Assembly: GCA_900696645.1 (NCBI GenBank)
Contig: CAADGV010000030.1
Coordinates: 118,767 to 182,766 of the forward strand
Length of the DNA stretch: 64,000 nt
Direction: 5' to 3'
From: an uncultured Chlorobiota bacterium
GTDB lineage: Bacteria > Bacteroidota > Ignavibacteria > UBA10030 > UBA6906
Translations under genes and position numbers: made by a program
Shown: positions 1-7,622 of the stretch, one piece after another
Position numbering within the stretch: position 1 is the stretch's first letter
How the letters are laid out: the number at the start of each line of letters is the position of its first letter
The notes under the pieces: model-generated
Databases searched by the model: none
The model's input: only the letters and a program-made list of their open reading frames with translations
What the model was told of the DNA's origin: nothing

Positions 1-123
1 GACAGCAAAGTTGTGTGGTACGACGGGAATTACTCCGAATATCACGAAGACATGCTGAAGCGGTACGGCATCGAGGCCGACCGTCCGCATCGCATCAAAT
101 ACAAGAAACTGATGAGGGAGTAG
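1..123 (+). CDS. ettA: C-terminal fragment of an EttA-like ABC-F ATPase
   Basis: Frame 1 is open from the window edge and ends at TAG 121-123, giving 40 residues. The fragment contains 'YDGNYSEYHEDMLKRYG' followed by a basic 'PHRIKYKKL' tail. This matches the far C-terminus of the energy-dependent translational throttle EttA, an ABC-F protein that binds the ribosomal E site and gates entry into elongation according to ATP/ADP. Only the last few percent of the gene is present, so neither ATPase domain can be inspected. The family call rests on this short tail. A HAD phosphatase follows seven bases after the stop, on the same strand. Confidence 0.6.
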   Translation, partial: DSKVVWYDGNYSEYHEDMLKRYGIEADRPHRIKYKKLMRE

Positions 124-130
124 CCGCTTC

Positions 131-796
131 ATGTCCCGAACGAAATTCGAGGCGGTGATTTTTGATCTCGATGGCCTCATGATTGACACCGAGCGAATAG
201 CCTCCGATGCATGGTTGCGGGCAAGTTCGGAGATGGGCTATCCGTTAACCGAAAACGTCGTGCACGAAATGATCGGCCGGACGGGTCCCGACTCGGACGC
301 AATTCTTCGCAAGAATCTCGGCGAGGAAGTGGCGTTGGATGAGCTGAAGGCTCTCCGTCTGTCGTACACGGATGATCACATCGCCAACATCGGCATTCCG
401 TTGAAACCGGGATTGCTTGAGTTGCTCGATTTCTTGGATGGTAGGAAGATTCGCAAAGCTGTTGCAACATCATCAACGCAGGAACGTGCCGCAATGAAGT
501 TGAAGCGAACGGGATTGTTCGAACGGTTTCCGGTCGTTATTTCAGGCGACGACGTGCATCGCGGCAAACCTGCGCCCGACATTTATCTTGAGACAGCAGT
601 GCAATTAGGTGTAAGCGCAAACCGGTGTCTTGTTCTTGAAGACTCTGATGCTGGTGCAAGATCAGCGCACGCAGCGGGTATGCAAGTCATCGTCGTGCCG
701 GACATCAAACCTCCGGCCACAGATGTTGTAGCGCTTGCGCTTCGTGTCGAGCAATCGTTGTCGGGTGTTCTCGGTTTTCTGCCTCAGATAATTTAG
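131..796 (+). CDS. HAD-superfamily phosphatase, beta-phosphoglucomutase-like
   Basis: This 221-residue protein has all four HAD motifs. Motif I is 'FDLDGLMIDTE' near residue 11, with the nucleophile Asp and the general acid Asp. Motif II is the Thr/Ser in 'VATSST', motif III is the Lys in 'HRGKPAPDIY', and motif IV is 'LEDSDAG'. A helical cap between motifs I and II (about residues 20-85) places it in subfamily I, with beta-phosphoglucomutases, phosphoglycolate phosphatases and small sugar-phosphate phosphatases. It is probably a cytoplasmic phosphate-ester hydrolase or mutase. The substrate cannot be read from the sequence. It starts eight bases after the ettA-like stop and could be cotranscribed. 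Confidence 0.85.
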   Translation: MSRTKFEAVIFDLDGLMIDTERIASDAWLRASSEMGYPLTENVVHEMIGRTGPDSDAILRKNLGEEVALDELKALRLSYTDDHIANIGIPLKPGLLELLDFLDGRKIRKAVATSSTQERAAMKLKRTGLFERFPVVISGDDVHRGKPAPDIYLETAVQLGVSANRCLVLEDSDAGARSAHAAGMQVIVVPDIKPPATDVVALALRVEQSLSGVLGFLPQII

Positions 797-847
797 CCTG
801 CGTAGTACCCGGTGTTTCTTTCACAACATTCATAGGAGAAGAAGTAA

Positions 848-1222
848 ATGGCAAATACAACCATCGGTTTTGGAGTCGTATTGATTCTTGTGGGGTTGGT
901 GAGTTACTTCGCGACAGGCGCCGCGTCGTGGACGGCGCTGATTCCCGCCATCTTCGGCTTGCTGCTGCTGATGTTCGGCATTATCGCGCGCAACGAAAAC
1001 ATGCGCAAACATGCGATGCATGGCGCCGCTGTGATCGGCCTCCTCGGATTTTTCGGCTCGGTCAGCGGTATCTGGCAATTGTTCAAGATGATGGGAGGAG
1101 AGGCGGTTGACAGGCCCGAAGCCGCGGTCGCCCGTTCTATCATGGCGGTGATTTGTCTGGCGTTTGTTGCGTTGACCGTCAAGTCGTTCATAGCTGCACG
1201 AGTGTTGAAGAAAGGCGAATAG
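848..1222 (+). CDS. Small four-helix integral membrane protein, unknown function
   Basis: A 124-residue protein preceded by a good ribosome site (AGGAGAAGAAG). Four hydrophobic segments are visible at about residues 5-25, 28-46, 58-80 and 95-117, with short polar loops and a basic C-terminal end (RVLKKGE). There are no recognisable catalytic motifs. It resembles the many small uncharacterised membrane proteins of Bacteroidota and cannot be assigned to a named family. It lies alone between the HAD gene and a terminator. Confidence 0.7.
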   Translation: MANTTIGFGVVLILVGLVSYFATGAASWTALIPAIFGLLLLMFGIIARNENMRKHAMHGAAVIGLLGFFGSVSGIWQLFKMMGGEAVDRPEAAVARSIMAVICLAFVALTVKSFIAARVLKKGE

Positions 1223-1270
1223 GAAGAATCGGGCTGCATCTTGCAATACAGCCCTTCACGTTGTAGATTT

Positions 1271-1310
1271 GGACCGGCACACTTGCCTGCGTACCGGCCT
1301 TTTCTTTTCT
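1271..1310 (+). terminator. Intrinsic terminator before the amine oxidase gene
   Basis: GGACCGG (1271-1277) can pair with CCGGCC (1294-1299), with one bulged A, and the run TTTTTCTTTTCT follows immediately. The likely role is ending transcription of the small membrane protein gene. A weaker GGGCTG/CAGCCC hairpin lies just upstream at 1231-1254. Confidence 0.6.
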
Positions 1311-1352
1311 ATTCAACGTTCTCTTACAATCACATTCCACGGAGGCTTCCGT

Positions 1353-2717
1353 ATGACTACCCGCCGCGAATTTCTTCAGCAATCCGCCATTCTTTCGGCC
1401 GGCATTATGCTGTCCGACAAGATGTTCTCCCAATCAAAAAACAGGAAGCCCCGTGTTGTTGTGCTTGGCGCAGGTCTTGCGGGACTTGCAGCAGCCTACG
1501 AACTCACGAAGCAGAACATCGAGGTTGTCGTTCTTGAGGCCCGCAACAGAATTGGTGGCAGGGTTCTCTCCCACGAAATCGATTCAGACAAGAAACTTAC
1601 CATTGAACTCGGAGCCGAATGGGTGGGCAACTCGCACGAACGGGTGATTGCCCTCTGCAAGGAATTCAATCTCGAACTCTTCAACAATCAATTCGAGACA
1701 CATCTCATCTACAAGAACGAATACTCACCGTCCGGCAAATGGGGATATTCGGAGGAATGGAATGCGAAGTTCGGGAAGTTGCTGGCGGAGTTCGGGAAGA
1801 TGTCGGAATCGCAGAAGCGGGCTCTCGACAAAACAGATTGGTGGCGTTACCTGATGAACAACGGAATCAGCGAGCGTGATTTGGATTTGCGTGAACTTGC
1901 CGACAGTACGGACTTCGGAGAGAGTATCCGTCATGTATCCGGCTATCCGGCAATCACCGAGTATGCCGAGTCGAGCCCGAAGAATGAAATGGATTTGAAG
2001 ATTCGCGGTGGCAACAGCAGGCTCCCTCATGCGGTAGCGGAGAAAATCGGGCTCGATAAAATCAAGCTGCAACACAAAGTCACCTCCGTGAAGCAAGAGA
2101 CAAAATCCACCACCGTGACATGTGAGAACGGTTCGACGTTTCTATGCGACTTCGTGATTTGTACAATCCCCACATTCGCCATCGGCAAGATTCACTGGCT
2201 CCCCGAGTTGCCGAAGGAGAAGGTAGCGGCATTGAACGCGCTGCAATACTCGCGCATCAACAAACATGCTGTGCTGTTCGACGAGAGATTTTGGAACGAT
2301 GAAGCATTCGATTTACTGACGGATTCCAACGCCCACTACTTCTATCACGCCACAAAAAGCCAGGAGTCGGGGCAGGGCGTTTTGATTTCGTACTCGATCG
2401 GCGACAAGGCTGACGTCATCGCCCGGCAGAATAACGAGTACCGCAAACGCATCGTCGCCGACGCGTTACGTCCGGGATTCGGCGATGTTGCGGAAAAGAT
2501 CGTCCGGCAAGTGAACTACTACTGGGGCAACGATCCGCATTCGATGGGCGCGTATGCCATCTACGGAAAGGATCAGTGGTTCACGCTTCAGCCCGTTCTG
2601 GCGAAGCCCCACAGGCGGGTATTCTTTGCAGGCGAGCACATTGCGGACTGGCAGGGATTTATGGAAGGCGCGGTGGTGACGGGGGAGGATGCTGCGAAAG
2701 CGGTATTGAATCTGTAA
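1353..2717 (+). CDS. Tat-exported flavin monoamine oxidase family protein
   Basis: I chose the ATG at 1353 because GGAGG (1341-1345) lies seven bases upstream and the protein then begins with a twin-arginine signal ('TTRREFLQQSAILSAGIML'); the frame is open further upstream but without such support. The 454-residue protein has the dinucleotide-binding motif 'VLGAGLAGLAAAYEL' with the acidic 'VVVLEARNRIGGR' strand, as in amine oxidases, phytoene desaturases and protoporphyrinogen oxidases. The C-terminal FAD contact is 'RRVFFAGEHIADWQGFMEGAV'. It should be an FAD-dependent amine oxidase folded in the cytoplasm and exported to the periplasm. The physiological amine is unknown. No electron-transfer partner is adjacent. 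Confidence 0.85.
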   Translation: MTTRREFLQQSAILSAGIMLSDKMFSQSKNRKPRVVVLGAGLAGLAAAYELTKQNIEVVVLEARNRIGGRVLSHEIDSDKKLTIELGAEWVGNSHERVIALCKEFNLELFNNQFETHLIYKNEYSPSGKWGYSEEWNAKFGKLLAEFGKMSESQKRALDKTDWWRYLMNNGISERDLDLRELADSTDFGESIRHVSGYPAITEYAESSPKNEMDLKIRGGNSRLPHAVAEKIGLDKIKLQHKVTSVKQETKSTTVTCENGSTFLCDFVICTIPTFAIGKIHWLPELPKEKVAALNALQYSRINKHAVLFDERFWNDEAFDLLTDSNAHYFYHATKSQESGQGVLISYSIGDKADVIARQNNEYRKRIVADALRPGFGDVAEKIVRQVNYYWGNDPHSMGAYAIYGKDQWFTLQPVLAKPHRRVFFAGEHIADWQGFMEGAVVTGEDAAKAVLNL

Positions 2718-2783
2718 GAAGAGCTTGACCGCAAAGAGGGTGCAGCATTTGAATTTCTTGGGCGGTAATCATATATTTTGATA

Positions 2784-2877
2784 GCACCGTTAGGGGTGTC
2801 CCGACGATAACACAGCGGGACTGAGATAAGACCCTAGGAACCTGATCCGGATCATACCGGCGTAGGGAAACGGAACC
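2784..2877 (+). promoter_or_regulatory. TPP riboswitch (THI element)
   Basis: The conserved parts of the thiamin pyrophosphate aptamer occur in order. They are TAGGGGTG (2791-2798), CTGAGAT (2821-2827), ACCCT, GAACCTGATCCGG (about 2838-2850), ATACCGGCGTAGGGAA (about 2854-2869). P1 forms between CCGTT (2787-2791) and AACGG (2869-2873). It lies directly upstream of a TonB receptor, thiamin pyrophosphokinase and transporter operon, the expected target. A terminator hairpin at 2902-2950 supplies the expression platform. Confidence 0.95.
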
Positions 2878-2901
2878 AAGTTCGTTCTTGATTTCTTTTT
2901 C

Positions 2902-2950
2902 TGCCGTTTTCCTTTGCAGGTTCGCAACGGAAACGGCATTTGTATTTTTT
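2902..2950 (+). terminator. Attenuator terminator of the TPP riboswitch
   Basis: TGCCGTTTTCC (2902-2912) pairs with GGAAACGGCA (2929-2938), with one bulged T, followed by TTTGTATTTTTT (2939-2950). The 5' arm is also complementary to GGGAAACGG (2865-2873), the 3' strand of riboswitch helix P1. The aptamer (TPP bound) frees the 5' arm for the terminator. Without TPP the P1 3' strand can capture it as an antiterminator. This predicts transcriptional rather than translational control. Confidence 0.8.
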
Positions 2951-2966
2951 GTAAGAGAAGGAAATT

Positions 2967-5399
2967 ATGAGACGAATGAAAACCACTTTGCGGATTGTGC
3001 CGTGTTTGTTTCTCCTCTTCGCCTTTTCATTTGCAGAAGAAACCGGCACTATAAAAGGGAAAGTCATCGACGCGTCAACGGCGAAACCGCTGTTTGGGGC
3101 CAACATCACGATCAGGGGCACATCTCTCGGCTCGACAACTGATGCCGACGGCGAATTTACGATAGGGAATGTGAAAGCCGGGATGTACGAATTGCGTGCA
3201 TCGTTTGTGGGGTACGCTTCGCTGAGAAAGGAAGTGATCGTGGCGGGAGGCGGAGTTGCTTTCCTCACATTCTCACTTTCTCCGTCGGAGATTATTGGCC
3301 AACCAATAGTCGTTTCAGCTACACGAGGAAGAGAGCGGGAAACCCCGGCAACATTTTCAACTCTGGAACGAGAACACATTCGTGAACGATACTCTACACA
3401 GGATATTCCCGTTCTGCTTTCCGAACTTCCTTCAACAACATTCTACTCCGAAGCAGGCAACGGAATCGGTTACACGTATCTGAACATTCGCGGTTTCGAT
3501 GCGCGGCGCATTGCCGTGATGGTAAACGGCATTCCGCAAAATGATCCCGAAGATCATAACGTGTACTGGCTTGATATTCCGGACATCGCGGCAAGTGTCG
3601 AAGATATTCAGGTTCAGCGCGGGGCGGGCAGCGCATTCTACGGCTCTCCTGCTATCGGCGGCTCGGTCAATCTTGTCACCAATAATTTCGGTCGGGAACG
3701 GCTTTTTCAACTTTCAGGTGGCGTCGGAAGTTACAATACGCGGCGATATTCCGCGTTGTTCAATTCGGGCCTCATCGACAACCAATATGCAATTTACGGA
3801 CGTCTCTCGAAAATTCTGAGTAGCGGCTATCGGGAACGTTCGTGGGTGGATTTCAACAGTTACTTTCTTGGCTTGATTCGATATGACGAGAAGATGACCA
3901 CGCAAGTCAACTTCTATGGCGGACCGGTTTCGGATCACCTCGCATTCTACGGCATTCCGAAAGCCGACGTGAAGGATCGTGAAAAGCGCCGCGCCAACCC
4001 GATTCAAGGCGACGACGAAATCGAGAATTTTTCCCAACCGCATTACGAGTTGTTTCACGAGTGGCGACTTTCGGAAGATCTCACTCTCAATAATACGCTG
4101 TTTCTGATGTTGGGAGACGGCTTCTTTGACTATGACGGATCGTGGGCACCGTATTCGTACTTCCGTATTACACGACAGAACGGATTCGATATTACAGGCG
4201 ATCCTGACACGCTGTACATGTCCCGCGCCCTGATTCATGCAGTCGTCAGCAACAGGCAATGGGGATGGTTGCCGCGGGTGACGTTCTCGCATGAGAACGG
4301 TGAGTTCATCGCGGGGGCAGAGCTTCGTTTGCATCGTTCCGAACATTGGGGTAACCTGAAACGTGCAGACATGCTTCCTGTTGTGCTGCCTGCTAACTAC
4401 CGCTACTATGATTACAAGGGGGCGAAAGATATTGTTTCATTGTATGCGCAGGAGTTGTATCGTTTCCGTCCGGACTTGACGGGAATGTTCAGTGTGCAGT
4501 ATGCCTATAATCGTTATCGATTGTTTGATGAAAAATATGTCGGCACGGATTTTTCCGTTCCGTATCACTTTGTGAATCCTCGCGTCGGGCTGAACTATAA
4601 TCTTGATGAGAATTGGAACAGCTACATCAGCCTTGCATACACTTCCCGCGAACCGCGCTTGAAGAATCTGTACGACGCGGCAGAGGCAAGTACACCCGAA
4701 TCGTGGGGGGCGATTGTGCCGCAGTTTGGCCCGAAGCCGGCTGGCGGATTTGATTTCTCGACGCCGCTCGTGAAGCCCGAACGCCTTCTCGACGTTGAAT
4801 TTGGAGGAGGATTCACCCATGAACGTTTGAAAGTGTTTGCCAATCTCTTTTGGATGGAATTTACGGACGAGATTGTCAAGAGCGGCCAGGTGGATCGTTT
4901 CGGTCAGCCCATCACCGGAAATGCCGAACGTACGCGCCACATCGGCGTTGAGTTCAGCGCACGGGCAAAGCTGACGGATGAGTTTGAAGTAAGCGGCAAT
5001 GCTACATTCAGCCGTAACCGGTTTGTACGCCATACGGATTACTCAACGGGGGTTCCGCTCAATCTCAAAAGGAATCCGATTGCGGGTTTTCCGGATGTAT
5101 TGGGGAATTTGCGGGTCTCGTATCGATACGAGAATCTTCTTCTCTCGTTAAGCGGGCGATATGTCGGCAAACAATACACGGACAATTTCAAAGACGAACA
5201 GAATACTGTTGACGCGTATTTTGTAAGCGATGCTTTGCTGGCTTACAAAATCATGAATGTATTTGACAATGTCGGGCTGGAACTGAAGCTGCATGTCAAC
5301 AATATCTTCGATACACTCTATGCAGCGTACGGGGAGGGGAAGGAGTTCTTTGTCGGGGCCGAGCGGAATATCTTCTTCAATATCGCTATTACATTATAA
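2967..5399 (+). CDS. TonB-dependent outer membrane receptor, predicted for thiamin
   Basis: This 810-residue protein has a signal peptide (cleavage near 'FSFAEE'). A carboxypeptidase-regulatory-like domain (about residues 25-110, 'GTIKGKVIDAS...GANITIRGT') precedes a plug domain (about 115-240, 'YLNIRGFDARRIAVMVNG', 'VQRGAGSAFYGSPAIGGSVN'). A 22-strand-type barrel ends in an aromatic-rich strand ('NIFFNIAITL'). Such receptors move scarce ligands across the outer membrane using TonB energy. The TPP riboswitch upstream and thiamin pyrophosphokinase downstream predict that thiamin or a phosphate ester is the ligand (inference from context). A second in-frame ATG lies at 2976. The stop overlaps the next start as TAATG. 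Confidence 0.9.
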   Translation: MRRMKTTLRIVPCLFLLFAFSFAEETGTIKGKVIDASTAKPLFGANITIRGTSLGSTTDADGEFTIGNVKAGMYELRASFVGYASLRKEVIVAGGGVAFLTFSLSPSEIIGQPIVVSATRGRERETPATFSTLEREHIRERYSTQDIPVLLSELPSTTFYSEAGNGIGYTYLNIRGFDARRIAVMVNGIPQNDPEDHNVYWLDIPDIAASVEDIQVQRGAGSAFYGSPAIGGSVNLVTNNFGRERLFQLSGGVGSYNTRRYSALFNSGLIDNQYAIYGRLSKILSSGYRERSWVDFNSYFLGLIRYDEKMTTQVNFYGGPVSDHLAFYGIPKADVKDREKRRANPIQGDDEIENFSQPHYELFHEWRLSEDLTLNNTLFLMLGDGFFDYDGSWAPYSYFRITRQNGFDITGDPDTLYMSRALIHAVVSNRQWGWLPRVTFSHENGEFIAGAELRLHRSEHWGNLKRADMLPVVLPANYRYYDYKGAKDIVSLYAQELYRFRPDLTGMFSVQYAYNRYRLFDEKYVGTDFSVPYHFVNPRVGLNYNLDENWNSYISLAYTSREPRLKNLYDAAEASTPESWGAIVPQFGPKPAGGFDFSTPLVKPERLLDVEFGGGFTHERLKVFANLFWMEFTDEIVKSGQVDRFGQPITGNAERTRHIGVEFSARAKLTDEFEVSGNATFSRNRFVRHTDYSTGVPLNLKRNPIAGFPDVLGNLRVSYRYENLLLSLSGRYVGKQYTDNFKDEQNTVDAYFVSDALLAYKIMNVFDNVGLELKLHVNNIFDTLYAAYGEGKEFFVGAERNIFFNIAITL

Positions 5400-6070
5400 T
5401 GAAAAAGGCGTCAGCGCGGTTCAAAAGTGCCCTCATTATTTGCAACGGAGAATCTCCGGGTCGAAAGCTGGTTCAGAAGCTTGGACGCCATTCAGACTTG
5501 ATTGTTGCCGCTGATGGCGGAGCAAACGTCGCTCGATTTCTCGGCATCCGTCCAGATGTGATCATCGGCGATCTTGATTCAATCACAAACCAAACGAAAC
5601 GATTTTTCTCGACATCTCAACTCATTCATGTCTCGCGTCAGGATAATACCGACCTTGAGAAAGCGCTCGATTTTCTGGGAGATATTGGAATAAGAAAGGC
5701 GGCAATCGTAGCTGCAACCGGTAAACGACTCGATCACACATTGGGTAACCTCTCCGTAATCTGGAACTACACTTCGTCAATCGATATCGAGTTCGTGGGA
5801 GATGCATGGTACGCTGTGCCGGTAGGGAAGAGAAGAACTTTTTATGCTTCAACCGGAACAGCCATCAGCCTGGTGCCCTTCGGTGCATGTGCCGGGATTA
5901 CTCTTCGCGGGCTTCGCTATCCGCTCACCAACGCATCGATGAAGGTGGGAGAAATTGGTGTCAGTAATGTTGTTGAGAAGTCGCCCTTTACCGTTGAGGT
6001 GAAGAAAGGAAAGATGTTGATGATTGTTTCTTCGACGAATAAGACGATGGAGCTTCCCGATTCATGGTAA
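5399..6070 (+). CDS. thiN: Thiamin pyrophosphokinase
   Basis: A 223-residue protein of the TPK family, which transfers pyrophosphate from ATP to thiamin to make TPP in the cytosol. Key motifs are 'AADGGANVARFLGIRPDVIIG' spread over about residues 36-57, the catalytic 'GDLDS', 'RQDNTDLEKAL' and 'GKRLDHTLGN'. The C-terminal beta domain ends in the 'SNVVEKSPFTVEV' region typical of thiamin-binding TPK domains. The start overlaps the receptor stop by one base and its stop overlaps the next gene by seven. It is therefore part of the riboswitch operon, where it would trap imported thiamin as TPP. Confidence 0.9.
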   Translation: MKKASARFKSALIICNGESPGRKLVQKLGRHSDLIVAADGGANVARFLGIRPDVIIGDLDSITNQTKRFFSTSQLIHVSRQDNTDLEKALDFLGDIGIRKAAIVAATGKRLDHTLGNLSVIWNYTSSIDIEFVGDAWYAVPVGKRRTFYASTGTAISLVPFGACAGITLRGLRYPLTNASMKVGEIGVSNVVEKSPFTVEVKKGKMLMIVSSTNKTMELPDSW

Positions 6071-7461
6071 CTTTTTCTCCCATCGACCTTCTGTTGATAG
6101 GGGCTTACTTCGGTGCCGTTCTCCTTATCGGCTTTCTCGCCAAATCCAAAAGTGAAGCAACTGATTTTCTGCTCGCGGGACGTTCGCTGACGCTTCCACT
6201 GTTCGTAATGACGCTTGTCTCAACATGGTACGGCGGCATTTTAGGCGTGGGAGAATTCTCGTATCTGTACGGCATTTCCAATTGGGTTGTGCAAGGAGTG
6301 CCGTATTACATTTTTGCGCTTGTGTTTGCAGTGTTCCTTGCAAAGCGTATTCGTGAGTCCAATCTTCTCACCATCCCCGATAAACTGCAACATGCATACG
6401 ACAGAAAGACTGCACTTCTCGGTTCATTTCTAACATTTCTTCTCACAACACCAGCACCGTATGTGCTGATGCTTGCCGTGCTGCTGCAACTTGTCACTGG
6501 ATTGGGATATGTTGCCTGCTTGTTCATCGGCACAATTCTGACGACGGCGTATTTGTACGCCGGCGGATTCCGGGCTGACGTGCAAACGGACGTATTTGAG
6601 TTCATTCTCATGTTTCTCGGCTTTGCCGTTATTATTCCGTTTGCGTATGACAAGTTCGGCGGATTGGATTTCATCCGGCAGAATGTTCCGGCGTTGCATC
6701 TTACGTGGAACGGCGGTAACTCGATTCAGTTTGTGTTGGTGTGGTTCTTCATTGCGTTGTGGACGCTTGTCGATCCTGCGTTTCATCAACGGTGTTATGC
6801 AGCAAAGTCAGGAAAGGTAGCGCAGAAGGGTATTCTCATCTCCATCATCTTCTGGTTTGTCTTTGATGCAATGACGGCAACCGCCGGATTGTACGCCCGC
6901 GCTGTTCTACCGGCGCTTGAACAGCCGGTGATGGCATTTCCGCTGCTTGCCGAAATCACACTCCCTCCGATTGCAAAAGGGATGTTCTACATCGGGATGC
7001 TTGCCACAATCATGTCGAGTCTCAATACCTTGATGTTCATCTCTGCAACAACGCTGGGCCGCGATATAGTCTGGAGGTGGAGAAGAGAGGAAGATGATTC
7101 GAATGTTGCGCGCTACACAAAAGCCGGACTCATTGTCACGGCCGCGCTTTCCATCGCGTTGAGCATCGCAATTCCTTCCGTTATCAAGCTCTGGTACACG
7201 ATCGGAACGGTGCTTGTGCCGGGGCTATTGATCCCACTGCTTGCGAGTTATTTTCAAAGACTCAAGATACCCTCGGGATTTGCATTTTCCTCAATGCTGT
7301 TCGGGTGGCTGGGGTCACTTTCATGGCTTCTATCGGGTTGGACGAAGGAAATAGGGAGTGCCGCATTTTATCCGTTCGGGATTGAGCCAATCTACCCTGG
7401 CCTGTTGATTTCCTCAACAGTATGGGGCGTCGGGATGATACTCCATCCAGAAAGAAATTGA
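6064..7461 (+). CDS. Sodium:solute symporter family protein, predicted thiamin transporter
   Basis: A 465-residue polytopic protein with about 13 hydrophobic segments and the solute:sodium symporter (SSS/PanF-like) hallmarks: 'GRSLTLPLFVMTLVSTWYGG' in TM2, 'DPAFHQRCYAAKS' mid-protein, and 'MLATIMSSLNTLMFISATTL' in TM9. SSS proteins cotransport vitamins, sugars or amino acids with sodium across the inner membrane. It overlaps thiN by seven bases inside a TPP-riboswitch operon, which makes thiamin or a precursor the most likely substrate. PanF-like SSS members (named ThiV) have been proposed as thiamin transporters from similar genomic context in other phyla. The usual Bacteroidota partner here is PnuT, which is absent. 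Confidence 0.85.
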   Translation: MVTFSPIDLLLIGAYFGAVLLIGFLAKSKSEATDFLLAGRSLTLPLFVMTLVSTWYGGILGVGEFSYLYGISNWVVQGVPYYIFALVFAVFLAKRIRESNLLTIPDKLQHAYDRKTALLGSFLTFLLTTPAPYVLMLAVLLQLVTGLGYVACLFIGTILTTAYLYAGGFRADVQTDVFEFILMFLGFAVIIPFAYDKFGGLDFIRQNVPALHLTWNGGNSIQFVLVWFFIALWTLVDPAFHQRCYAAKSGKVAQKGILISIIFWFVFDAMTATAGLYARAVLPALEQPVMAFPLLAEITLPPIAKGMFYIGMLATIMSSLNTLMFISATTLGRDIVWRWRREEDDSNVARYTKAGLIVTAALSIALSIAIPSVIKLWYTIGTVLVPGLLIPLLASYFQRLKIPSGFAFSSMLFGWLGSLSWLLSGWTKEIGSAAFYPFGIEPIYPGLLISSTVWGVGMILHPERN

Positions 7462-7622
7462 AGTGCCAATAGGCTTGCAAATGAGTTCTCCTTTTTACAT
7501 TATTAGTGCGTTGTTCTTTGCAATATGTCGATGAGTTTGAGCATGAGATGTAGAGTGAGTTGAGAGTTTCCGCACTATAGCGGCCAACTAACCATCCAAC
7601 CACAATATATTAAGGAGATGCC

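Noticed and set aside
1269..1352. Earlier start for the amine oxidase
   Set aside because: The extra residues lie over the terminator and lack a ribosome site; the Tat signal begins at 1353.
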